A DNA stretch of 64,000 nucleotides from JAFMKE01 sp037624485 (lineage in GTDB: Bacteria; Bacteroidota; Bacteroidia; Chitinophagales; UBA8649). Location of the stretch: the NCBI GenBank assembly GCA_037624485.1, contig JASJJC010000015.1, forward strand, positions 1 through 64,000. The letters run 5' to 3'. Numbering within the stretch: the stretch's first letter is position 1; each line of letters opens with the position of its first letter. The translations under genes were made by a program, and so were the position numbers. Positions 54,811 to 62,416 of this stretch are shown piece after piece. The notes beneath the pieces are model-generated. The model made no database searches and was not told the DNA's origin. It saw only the letters and a list, made by a program, of their open reading frames with translations.

Positions 54811-55680
54811 TTGTCTAAAACTAAGCTATATATATCTCCTACTAACAATCCCTTCGAAAATTTAGCATTAGAGGAATGGGCCTTGCAAAACTTCAACACT
54901 CAAGATTCGAATTTATTAATTCTATATGTCAATGAGCCTTGTGTGGTCGTAGGTCGAAATCAAAACATCTTTGAGGAAGTTAATGTGCGATATTGTTCGG
55001 AGAATCAAATTGAGATAACACGAAGGATTAGTGGGGGAGGGACGGTTTTCCATGACCTAGGCAATCTTAATTGGACGCATATTACTTCATTTGACAGCAA
55101 AAAAGTAAACAGCTATGATTGGGCGGCAAAACCGATTATTGACGCGCTCAAAGGATTTAACTTAGATGCATATCTAACGGATAGAAATGCTATTGAAATA
55201 TCCGGCTTAAAAGTCTCCGGACAAGCTCAATTTACCAATAGGAAAAACATATTAAGTCACGGCACCTTGCTTATTGATTCGGAATTAGTGAAATTACAGC
55301 GTGCTATAGAGGTAAACCCTGGAGTTGAAATTCAATCGAAAGCATCTCCATCGCATAGAAGTCAAACTGTAAATTTATCTAAACTACTCAATCGACCAAT
55401 CACTCCATCAATAGTTGTGGAAGCAATTAGAGATAAAGCTAAAATTGAAAGTATTGATCATTTGCCAGCCGAGTTAAGCGTAAATAAATTTAAAAGTTAT
55501 GCATGGATTTATGAACGTTCACCTAAGTTTATAGCTCATCATGAAATTGCTGGTGAAAAACTATTGCTGCAAGTAGAAAAAGCGACTATCAAAGCTATAA
55601 AAGACGAAAAGGGTCATCTTTTACAAGATCACCCTTTCCTAAATCAAACTTACAAAAAGTTCTTAAATCACTATTCTTGA
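54811..55680 (+). CDS. lplA: lipoate-protein ligase A
   Basis: LplA activates lipoate with ATP and joins it to E2 and GcvH lysines. The 289-residue protein has the family motifs RRISGGGTVFHD near 72-83, KVSGQAQFTNRKN near 133-145 and HGTLLID. The start is TTG 54811, two bases after the proline dehydrogenase stop. The longer frame from 54667 would sit almost entirely inside that gene. It lacks a full C-terminal accessory domain, making it somewhat short for the E. coli type. Confidence 0.85.
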   Translation: MSKTKLYISPTNNPFENLALEEWALQNFNTQDSNLLILYVNEPCVVVGRNQNIFEEVNVRYCSENQIEITRRISGGGTVFHDLGNLNWTHITSFDSKKVNSYDWAAKPIIDALKGFNLDAYLTDRNAIEISGLKVSGQAQFTNRKNILSHGTLLIDSELVKLQRAIEVNPGVEIQSKASPSHRSQTVNLSKLLNRPITPSIVVEAIRDKAKIESIDHLPAELSVNKFKSYAWIYERSPKFIAHHEIAGEKLLLQVEKATIKAIKDEKGHLLQDHPFLNQTYKKFLNHYS

Positions 55681-56291
55681 TTAAAGGCTGTTCCTGAACC
55701 TTCAAGGATGTGATCGTATGGCATTCTGCTTCCATCAACATATTTGGTGACAAAAGCATCTTTAATTTTTAGTTTTCGAATGGCTTGAGCAAATTCATCA
55801 GCATCATTTGCGCTACTCCAACTACCCATGTAGTAGTGAATAACTTCATCCACTTTCTCAAATCCTATGGGTTGATTTAACTCAAGTAATTGCGTAAAAT
55901 CAAAATAACGATATGCTCCTAATTGCACTCTGTAATCAGTTCCTTCAGCTGGAAACATACCTCCAGTTCCCATAGCATTGTTTAGCCCATTATTTGAATC
56001 GGCACCTGCTTGTTTAGCTTGCATTTTCTGGAGACTATCGTTATATTGTCTACTTAAATAATCTGCTTTATAGAAATCTTCTTCCAGTTCAGCAACCTGA
56101 TTCTCATAGTCACTGATTTGCTTTTTATAGCGCTTTATCATTGTTCGATATGACTCAGGATCTTTCTTGAACGCTTTCAGTGTGGATTTTGTCTTCTTAT
56201 CCATTTCTTTTTGAGAGTTTTGGGCATGCGAGGAAGAGATAAAAGCAAAAACGACAAATGCTGTAATACAAATATTTAGAATGTTTTTCAT
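55671..56291 (-). CDS. exported coiled-coil protein with SPOR-like C-terminus
   Basis: The 206-residue protein has a signal peptide (1-23, ending SSHAQ), a long coiled coil (about 35-95, rich in Lys, Glu and Gln), a short disordered Gly/Asn/Met segment and a C-terminal domain from TDYRVQLGAYRYFD. That domain has two half-repeats like the SPOR peptidoglycan-binding fold (VQLGAY, IHYYMGSW and FVTKYVDG). Such proteins sit in the periplasm at the division site or envelope. It is convergent with lplA with a 10-base overlap. Confidence 0.65.
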   Translation of the reverse strand: MKNILNICITAFVVFAFISSSHAQNSQKEMDKKTKSTLKAFKKDPESYRTMIKRYKKQISDYENQVAELEEDFYKADYLSRQYNDSLQKMQAKQAGADSNNGLNNAMGTGGMFPAEGTDYRVQLGAYRYFDFTQLLELNQPIGFEKVDEVIHYYMGSWSSANDADEFAQAIRKLKIKDAFVTKYVDGSRMPYDHILEGSGTAFNQE

Positions 56292-56383
56292 GTTCTTTAA
56301 TTATTTATAACAAACATAATAGCATTCGTTCATTAGCAGAAATAGATAATTGTTGACAATTAGAATTAGGTACAATTTAATAG

Positions 56384-56424
56384 ACAATTTAAATTGTTTA
56401 TTTCCTGCAAGTAGTTTAACTTTA
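56384..56424 (+). promoter_or_regulatory. promoter with palindromic operator-like site
   Basis: A perfect 14-base palindrome ACAATTTAAATTGT (56384-56397) covers a -33 TTG (56394-56396), followed after 20 bases by TAACTTTA (56417-56424). Two more ACAATT copies lie upstream at 56356-56361 and 56372-56377. The layout suggests repression by a dimeric regulator that blocks the -33 element. Confidence 0.5.
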
Positions 56425-56440
56425 CCTCAAACAAACACCC

Positions 56441-56914
56441 ATGAAAACTGCTCAAGAATGGTTTGATGCTTACGGTGAAAGTCATCAAAATGGCACAAAT
56501 AAATTGATTCACTGGATATGTATACCACTTATTATATTTAGTCTTTTTGGACTGCTAATGGCGATACCTTTTCCTGAAAGTCTTTTTGGACTTTATTTTA
56601 ATGCGGCGGGATTCGTTCTTTTTCTTTCATTAGTGTTTTACTTGCGATTATCTTTTAGTTTGTTCTTAGGGTTTTTCATAGTTGGAAGTTTACTTTTGTT
56701 TGTCAACTACAAATTATTCCAAGCTATTGGCATGGACAATGGTGAGATGGCACTTATCTCTTTAGGGATTTTCGTACTTGCTTGGATTGGCCAATTTGTA
56801 GGCCATAAAATTGAAGGTGCTAAACCATCATTTTTCGAAGACCTTCAATTTCTCATGATCGGACCAGCTTGGCTCTTACAATTTATTTACAAGAAATTCG
56901 GTGTAAAAATTTGA
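56441..56914 (+). CDS. Mpo1-like (DUF962) membrane protein
   Basis: The 157-residue protein starts with the family motif WFDAYGESHQNGTNKLIHWICIP, with His15, Asn20 and His24 matching the conserved metal-binding residues. Four hydrophobic helices follow. Yeast Mpo1 is a fatty acid 2-hydroxy-dioxygenase; bacterial members are thought to act on fatty acids or lipids, but this is not shown for them here. It stands alone behind an operator-like palindrome. Confidence 0.82.
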   Translation: MKTAQEWFDAYGESHQNGTNKLIHWICIPLIIFSLFGLLMAIPFPESLFGLYFNAAGFVLFLSLVFYLRLSFSLFLGFFIVGSLLLFVNYKLFQAIGMDNGEMALISLGIFVLAWIGQFVGHKIEGAKPSFFEDLQFLMIGPAWLLQFIYKKFGVKI

Positions 56915-56955
56915 ATTTGGCATAAATATTGCCATTCCTAAACAAACCTATATTA

Positions 56956-57789
56956 ATGAAAAAAGTAGTATTGCTATGTCTTATTTCTCTGTTTTTAATG
57001 CAGGTTCAAGCGCAGTCCGTCGCATCTATTGTGAATCAGATGATAAGTACATTAAGTGTTGGGAAAACGTATCAATATACCATGACTCAAGTTGAACGAA
57101 TTGACGGAGAAATTCATACGAATAAAATCTTTACTAAAATTCAAGAATCGCCAAAAAAAGTTTTTATAGATAATGTGGAAGGCGCAAACAAAGGAGTGCA
57201 GGTGCTTTACGTTCAAGGAGAAAGGGATAATAAAGCACTCGTTAATAAATTGTTTGGTATCAAGTTGAGCCCATTCAATAGTTTAATTCGTAAAAATCAA
57301 CATCATACAGTACTCGAGAGTGGATTTGGCTTATTGATAAGCTCTATCCAAAATGCTAAGAAGAGAGCGGAAGATCAAAATGTATTTGATGAAGTGTTTA
57401 AACTTGAAGGCAGTGTAACGTTTAACGGGAAGTCTTGCTATAAGGTGGTGTTAAATGATCCAACTTTTACCTATCAGGATTATACCATAAAGAATGGCGA
57501 AAGTCTTTACAGTATAGCTATGAAGCATAAAGTAAGCGAGCAATTAATCGTTGAGAAAAATGATTTTGGAGGTTTTGGAGCAGGTAAAATTGGAAGTACA
57601 ATAAAGATACCTAGTTCATATGCCAAAAAGACAATACTGTATATAGATAAGTCCAATATGCACCCAATATATCAAGAGATGCATGATGAGAAAGGCATAT
57701 TTGAAAAATATAGTTTTTCAAATTTAAAAGTAAATCCTAGTTTTACTTCAAATGACTTCTCTGAGGATAATTCTATCTACAATTTTTAG
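56956..57789 (+). CDS. exported DUF1571-like protein with LysM domain
   Basis: The 277-residue protein has a signal peptide (1-20, ending VQAQ), an N-terminal LolA-like/DUF1571 region (about 21-170: VASIVNQMIS, KTYQYTMTQVERIDGEI, VQVLYVQGERDN). A LysM-type motif spans about 175-221 (YTIKNGESLYSIAMKHK, then LIVEKNDF). The remaining 55 residues (ILYIDKSNMHPIYQEMHDEKGIFEKY) continue the LolA-like strand pattern. LysM is thus inserted in the middle of the fold, which would tie it to peptidoglycan. The ATG 56956 gives a clean signal peptide; a TTG nine codons upstream does not. Confidence 0.68.
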   Translation: MKKVVLLCLISLFLMQVQAQSVASIVNQMISTLSVGKTYQYTMTQVERIDGEIHTNKIFTKIQESPKKVFIDNVEGANKGVQVLYVQGERDNKALVNKLFGIKLSPFNSLIRKNQHHTVLESGFGLLISSIQNAKKRAEDQNVFDEVFKLEGSVTFNGKSCYKVVLNDPTFTYQDYTIKNGESLYSIAMKHKVSEQLIVEKNDFGGFGAGKIGSTIKIPSSYAKKTILYIDKSNMHPIYQEMHDEKGIFEKYSFSNLKVNPSFTSNDFSEDNSIYNF

Positions 57790-57945
57790 TCTTGATTAGG
57801 GAGCTTTATTTAGACATACTAAATATTGATGGAAATATACAGCAGAAATTGCGGATATCATCAGTCAAATTTCGCTTAGAGGATTTCGGGAGACCTTGTC
57901 AAACTAAGACTCTCAGACGCATGATTTTCTTATAAAAAATTTGAT

Positions 57946-59532
57946 TTAGATTTCGAATACTTTCAAGCTTTGCTCAAAGGGGTTAAAGCTTTCAAGTAAT
58001 TTTTCAAAGTAAGCATCCTTATTCTTTAAGTATATAGGGATAAAGTTGTCAAAGCGCTCTTGCAGGATCTTGTTAGGAAGCAATTTATTTTGAATATTCT
58101 CCAATTGATTTAACTGCTGTTCAAAGTTTCTTTTTTCTGCTCGGATCAATTTACTTTCTATATTGGACAATGCATTGAGCACTTTTTGTTTTTCGGCATC
58201 AACACTTCTATCCATATTTCTATCTATTTTAGTAGCCTTACTTTTAATTAGGCTAAAAATTGCATTGATGGATTCTGTCTCGCTAGCTAGACTCAGCTCA
58301 TTCTGACTTTCTTGTGCAATAAAGTTTTTAGCAATTTGGTCGTAATGCGTAAATAAATCTGAAACTTCAATTCCCCAATCCTTTATTTTTTGTAAATGAC
58401 TCGAATTCATCATGACTGCCATGTCACGCAATAGAATTAAAGGCTGACTCACCTTGAAAAAGTCAAACACATTTTTTAACTGCAGCCAATAAGCTATTTC
58501 TCCTGGCCCTCCAATAAATGCAACATTTGGCAGAATGGTTTCCTGATAAATAGGTCGTAAAAAAACATTTGGACTAAAGCGTTCAGGGTGTTCTTTTAGC
58601 TCATTGAGCATTTCCTCCTCGGTAAAAATAAGCGGTGTATTTACGACTACAAAATCATCCCCCTTACGCTCAATACGCGCTCGTATTTGATCCTTTAGAT
58701 AGAATAAGTTTAAGTCTCTTGAGTTGGCTTGGACATGATAGGTTTTATCCAGAAATGCCTCATTATTTTTCAAGTTCTTTTGAACGACTCCATCAAGTAA
58801 TTCTGCTTTTATAATAGGCTGAATGAGTCGTTTAAGCTGCGCATCATCCTGATCAATAACCAATAAACCATAGCTTTTGAATAAATCAAGTATCCAGGCT
58901 TGAAATGCTTTTCCGTAACTGCCATCGCCTGAAAAGAATTGTTTAAGATCGCTTATAAACTTTTCTCCATGATCAAGGCTCGCTATCAAATCACTAAGTT
59001 TATCAATACTTAAGTTGATACCTTTTAAGCTGTGCCTGCCTACTGCACCCTTTTCGTCATTTTCCCAAGTTATGGGTTTGCCGTAAAGCACCGCTTTACT
59101 AATTTCTTCAAAGTCATGATCTTCACTTCCCATCCAATATACTGGAACGAAATTATGTTGAGGGAATTGAGCTTTTAGTTCTTGACTCAATTTAATCGCA
59201 CTTAAAATTTTAAAGATGAAATAGCTTGGTCCAGTAAACAAACACAATTGATGAGCTGCGCATACGCTATATGTATTCTCTTCTTTTAATGCTTCAATAT
59301 TTTGTTGAGTTTGAGCGGACAAATCCAAGTCACTGTATTGATTGTATAAAGCGTTAACTAAAACTTCTCGATTGCTGAAGGATTTTTTGGCGTCTATGGC
59401 CGCTTGGATACTGGCCATTTCAGGTTTGTAAGTGTACAAACGCTCAAGTGCTGACTTACCCATAAGGTATTCATTGACCAAGGGATTTAATATCCCTAAT
59501 TCTTGAAGTTTTAAGCCTTGATATAGTTTCAT
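57946..59532 (-). CDS. bshC: bacillithiol biosynthesis cysteine-adding enzyme BshC
   Basis: BshC joins cysteine to glucosaminyl-malate, the last step of bacillithiol synthesis. The 528-residue protein has the family segments AHQLCLFTGPSYFIFKI, MGSEDHDFEEI and RDMAVMMNS, with the coiled-coil C-terminus. BshA and BshB are not in this window. It is 3 bases downstream of rimO, so cotranscribed. Confidence 0.92.
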   Translation of the reverse strand: MKLYQGLKLQELGILNPLVNEYLMGKSALERLYTYKPEMASIQAAIDAKKSFSNREVLVNALYNQYSDLDLSAQTQQNIEALKEENTYSVCAAHQLCLFTGPSYFIFKILSAIKLSQELKAQFPQHNFVPVYWMGSEDHDFEEISKAVLYGKPITWENDEKGAVGRHSLKGINLSIDKLSDLIASLDHGEKFISDLKQFFSGDGSYGKAFQAWILDLFKSYGLLVIDQDDAQLKRLIQPIIKAELLDGVVQKNLKNNEAFLDKTYHVQANSRDLNLFYLKDQIRARIERKGDDFVVVNTPLIFTEEEMLNELKEHPERFSPNVFLRPIYQETILPNVAFIGGPGEIAYWLQLKNVFDFFKVSQPLILLRDMAVMMNSSHLQKIKDWGIEVSDLFTHYDQIAKNFIAQESQNELSLASETESINAIFSLIKSKATKIDRNMDRSVDAEKQKVLNALSNIESKLIRAEKRNFEQQLNQLENIQNKLLPNKILQERFDNFIPIYLKNKDAYFEKLLESFNPFEQSLKVFEI

Positions 59533-59535
59533 GAA

Positions 59536-60846
59536 TTATACAAGTTCTCCGAACAAATCAAAATCGGTGGCGTCCGTGATTTTTACATGGGCAAATTCCC
59601 CAATTGAAACATACTGCTTAGTGGCATCCACTAAAACTTCATTATCCACATCTGGGGAGTCATACGCTGTTCGTCCCACAAAACTTTCACCTTCTTTCTT
59701 ATCAAACAAGACTTTAAAAGTTTTTCCAATTTTAGCTTCGTTCAAGTCATAGGATATCTCTTGTTGTATTTCCATCAGTTCATTCGCTCGCTGAGCTTTT
59801 TCTTCTTCAGGGACATCGTCTTCCAATTTGTATCCATGTGTACCTTCTTCGTGTGAGTAGGTGAATACACCTAATCGTTCAAAGCGCATTTCTTTTACAA
59901 AATCCTTTAACTCTTCAAAATCTTCTCTCGTTTCTCCTGGAAAACCGACTAACATGGTCGTTCGAATTGCAATCTCTGGAAGAATGCTGCGAATTTCATT
60001 AATGGTGTTTCTTGTATCTTGATTGGTAACTTTTCTGCGCATTGCTTTTAGCACATTGTTTGAAGCATGTTGCAATGGAATATCAAGATAATTACAAATC
60101 TTTGGCTGACGTGCCATCGTTTCAATAATATCCATAGGGAATTGAGAGGGGTAGGCATAGTGCAGCCGAATCCATTCGATGCCCTCAATATCGCAAAAAG
60201 CATCTAGCAATAAAGACAAGCTTCGTTTTTTATAAATATCTAATCCATAAAAAGTAAGCTCTTGTGCAATTAACATAATTTCTTTTACGCCTTGTGCAGC
60301 TAAATGTTTTACTTCTTTAACTAACTCTTCAATGGGTTTAGAAATATGCTTTCCTCGCATAATAGGAATGGCACAAAATGCACATGTTCGATTGCACCCT
60401 TCAGATATTTTCACATAGGCATAATGTCGTGGAGTGGTTAATAAACGTTCACCCACCAATTCATGCTTATAATCTGCTTTAAGCGTTTTTAATAATGCAG
60501 GCAACTCTCTAGTGCCGTAAAAGGAATCGACTTCCTTAATCTCTTGCTCCAAGTTGTCTTTATATCGTTGTGATAAGCAACCAGTTACGTATAGCTTGTC
60601 GATCACGCCTTCACGCTTAGCTTCAGCATAATCTAGGATGGTGTTTATAGATTCTTCTTTTGCTTTATCAATAAAGCCACAGGTGTTGACTACCACTATA
60701 TTAAAATCTTCATCTTGACTTTCATGGGCAACATCAATGTTGTTGCCTTTCAGCTGTCCCATGAGAACTTCCGAGTCTACAAGATTCTTTGAGCAGCCCA
60801 AGGTGACTACATTTACTTTATTCTTTTTTAGTGTTTTTGTCTTCAT
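59536..60846 (-). CDS. rimO: ribosomal protein S12 methylthiotransferase RimO
   Basis: RimO adds a methylthio group to Asp88 of S12 using two iron-sulfur clusters. The 436-residue protein has the UPF0004 domain (VVTLGCSKNLVDSEVLMGQL), the radical SAM cluster motif CNRTCAFCAIP and a TRAM-like C-terminus. Length is standard. It heads a rimO-bshC operon. A near-consensus box TACCTTTA is on the minus strand at 60863-60856, close to the start. Confidence 0.93.
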   Translation of the reverse strand: MKTKTLKKNKVNVVTLGCSKNLVDSEVLMGQLKGNNIDVAHESQDEDFNIVVVNTCGFIDKAKEESINTILDYAEAKREGVIDKLYVTGCLSQRYKDNLEQEIKEVDSFYGTRELPALLKTLKADYKHELVGERLLTTPRHYAYVKISEGCNRTCAFCAIPIMRGKHISKPIEELVKEVKHLAAQGVKEIMLIAQELTFYGLDIYKKRSLSLLLDAFCDIEGIEWIRLHYAYPSQFPMDIIETMARQPKICNYLDIPLQHASNNVLKAMRRKVTNQDTRNTINEIRSILPEIAIRTTMLVGFPGETREDFEELKDFVKEMRFERLGVFTYSHEEGTHGYKLEDDVPEEEKAQRANELMEIQQEISYDLNEAKIGKTFKVLFDKKEGESFVGRTAYDSPDVDNEVLVDATKQYVSIGEFAHVKITDATDFDLFGELV

Positions 60847-61011
60847 AGCGAGAGGTAAAGGTAAGGAGAAACTGATGAAAATTGATTTTAGTTCAATAGA
60901 CAGAAATACTTGCTTAATTTTTCACTTGACAGCCTCTTGAAACCTTGAAATAAAAGCTATGATTAAGCTAAGTAATTCTAATCAATCTTATTAGGCTCTT
61001 TGATTTTATAC

Positions 61012-61019
61012 TATCTTTG
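61012..61019 (+). promoter_or_regulatory. -7 box of porQ
   Basis: TATCTTTG, a perfect box, 36 bases before the TTG start at 61056. Confidence 0.65.
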
Positions 61020-61055
61020 CTATGGCAGCGTTAAAATATCACTAGCTTATATCAC

Positions 61056-62123
61056 TTGAAGAACTTAATTCCCATATTTTTTTCTCTTATAAATGTTGTT
61101 TTTGCCCAGATTGGGGGCACTAGCACTTTCCAATTTTTAGATATGCCGGTATCTGCAAGGGCAACATCTCAAGGGGGTATCTACAATCACTTGTACGAGA
61201 ATGATGCTGGTTTAGCTTTTGGCATGCCTGCTATGTTAAATAGTGCTATGCACAAGCAGTTTGCCATATCTTATTTACCCTATTTTGCGGGGAGTCACTC
61301 TGCTAATTTAAATTATATACATGATTTTAAACGAGCTACATTTCAGTTTGGTACACAGTTTATGAATTATGGAAAACTCATTCAATATGATGAATTGGGC
61401 ACAGCGCAAGGACTATTCAATGCAACCGATGTAGCCTTGGTGGCTGGTGCAGGGCATTCGTATAAGGATAAGTTTAAGTTTGGCGCAAATGCCAAGCTTG
61501 CTGTTTCGCAAATTGAAAGTTACACGGCATTAGGAATGGCTTTCGATTTATCCGCAATGTTTGTAGATACCGCTAAATTGTTTTCCGCTTCCTTGATTAT
61601 TCGCAATCTTGGATTCCAACTGAAGGCATATACGAAGGGCAATCAAGAGTTGATGCCCACGGATATCCAAGTTGGCCTATCCAAACGCTTGAAGCATCTG
61701 CCTTTTCGCATCAATTTGACGGGTCATAACTTCACGCGATGGGATGTTCGCTACAATGACCCCAGCGCAGCGCAGATCGCCACTACTATTTTTGATGATG
61801 ATGAAAATGATGGGCCAGGAGGAGCCGCAGTCTTTTTTGATAATTTTATGCGACATATAATTATTGGTGGAGAGTTTCAATTTGGAAAAGCTTTTAACAT
61901 GGGCTTTGCATATAATTATCATCGCAGGGCAGAGCTTGCTTTGCAATCTAAAGGGGGCTTATCAGGATTTAGTTTTGGTTTTGGATTGAAAATTAATCGA
62001 ATTGGTATTCAATATGGGATGGGCAAATATACTAATGCCGGAGCAGCAAATCATTTGACCTTGAATATCAACTTAGGTCAGCAAATAAAGATTAGGCAAG
62101 CCCATGTCAAGGAGATTGAATGA
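61056..62123 (+). CDS. porQ: T9SS outer-membrane protein PorQ
   Basis: PorQ is a FadL-type barrel needed for T9SS function and linked to A-LPS attachment complexes. The 355-residue protein has a signal peptide (1-17, ending FAQ), the family opening GGTSTFQFLDMPVSARATSQGG (the first 20 are diagnostic) and repeating FGxxxxY strands. The start is TTG 61056, since a strong promoter lies upstream and no ATG precedes the signal peptide. The usual neighbour cmk is absent; rpsA follows instead. Confidence 0.88.
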   Translation: MKNLIPIFFSLINVVFAQIGGTSTFQFLDMPVSARATSQGGIYNHLYENDAGLAFGMPAMLNSAMHKQFAISYLPYFAGSHSANLNYIHDFKRATFQFGTQFMNYGKLIQYDELGTAQGLFNATDVALVAGAGHSYKDKFKFGANAKLAVSQIESYTALGMAFDLSAMFVDTAKLFSASLIIRNLGFQLKAYTKGNQELMPTDIQVGLSKRLKHLPFRINLTGHNFTRWDVRYNDPSAAQIATTIFDDDENDGPGGAAVFFDNFMRHIIIGGEFQFGKAFNMGFAYNYHRRAELALQSKGGLSGFSFGFGLKINRIGIQYGMGKYTNAGAANHLTLNINLGQQIKIRQAHVKEIE

Positions 62124-62416
62124 TTTTTTTAGATTGCAGAGCAGCTATATATCGGTAAATCAGGTGTAAATCCATTATTTTTTATAAAGAGTTTTAACGA
62201 ATTCGGCTTGTTCTCAGCGTCATAAATAAATACTGCTTTTAATCTTTAATTTTCCTTTAAAATTTCTATTCAAAACCTAGTAATTTTCGGAGGCTTTCCT
62301 TACCTTTGCAGCCCAAATTTATTTTATTATTAATCTGGTTTTTTGAAAAACTATCAATATGAATGCAATATAATTTTGTAAACTACTGGTAGCCAAATAA
62401 CTACAAACAAGAAAAA
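62124..62416 (+). promoter_or_regulatory. promoter and leader of rpsA
   Basis: A perfect TACCTTTG box at 62301-62308 gives a leader of about 105 bases before ATG 62417, longer than others here (mostly 15-40). S1 often represses its own mRNA, so the leader may be a control site. The 62124-62300 part is AT-rich and shows no gene. Confidence 0.55.

Noticed and set aside
56355..56397. Repeated ACAATT as a CRISPR-like or satellite repeat
   Set aside because: Only three short copies with uneven spacing; a promoter operator explains them better.
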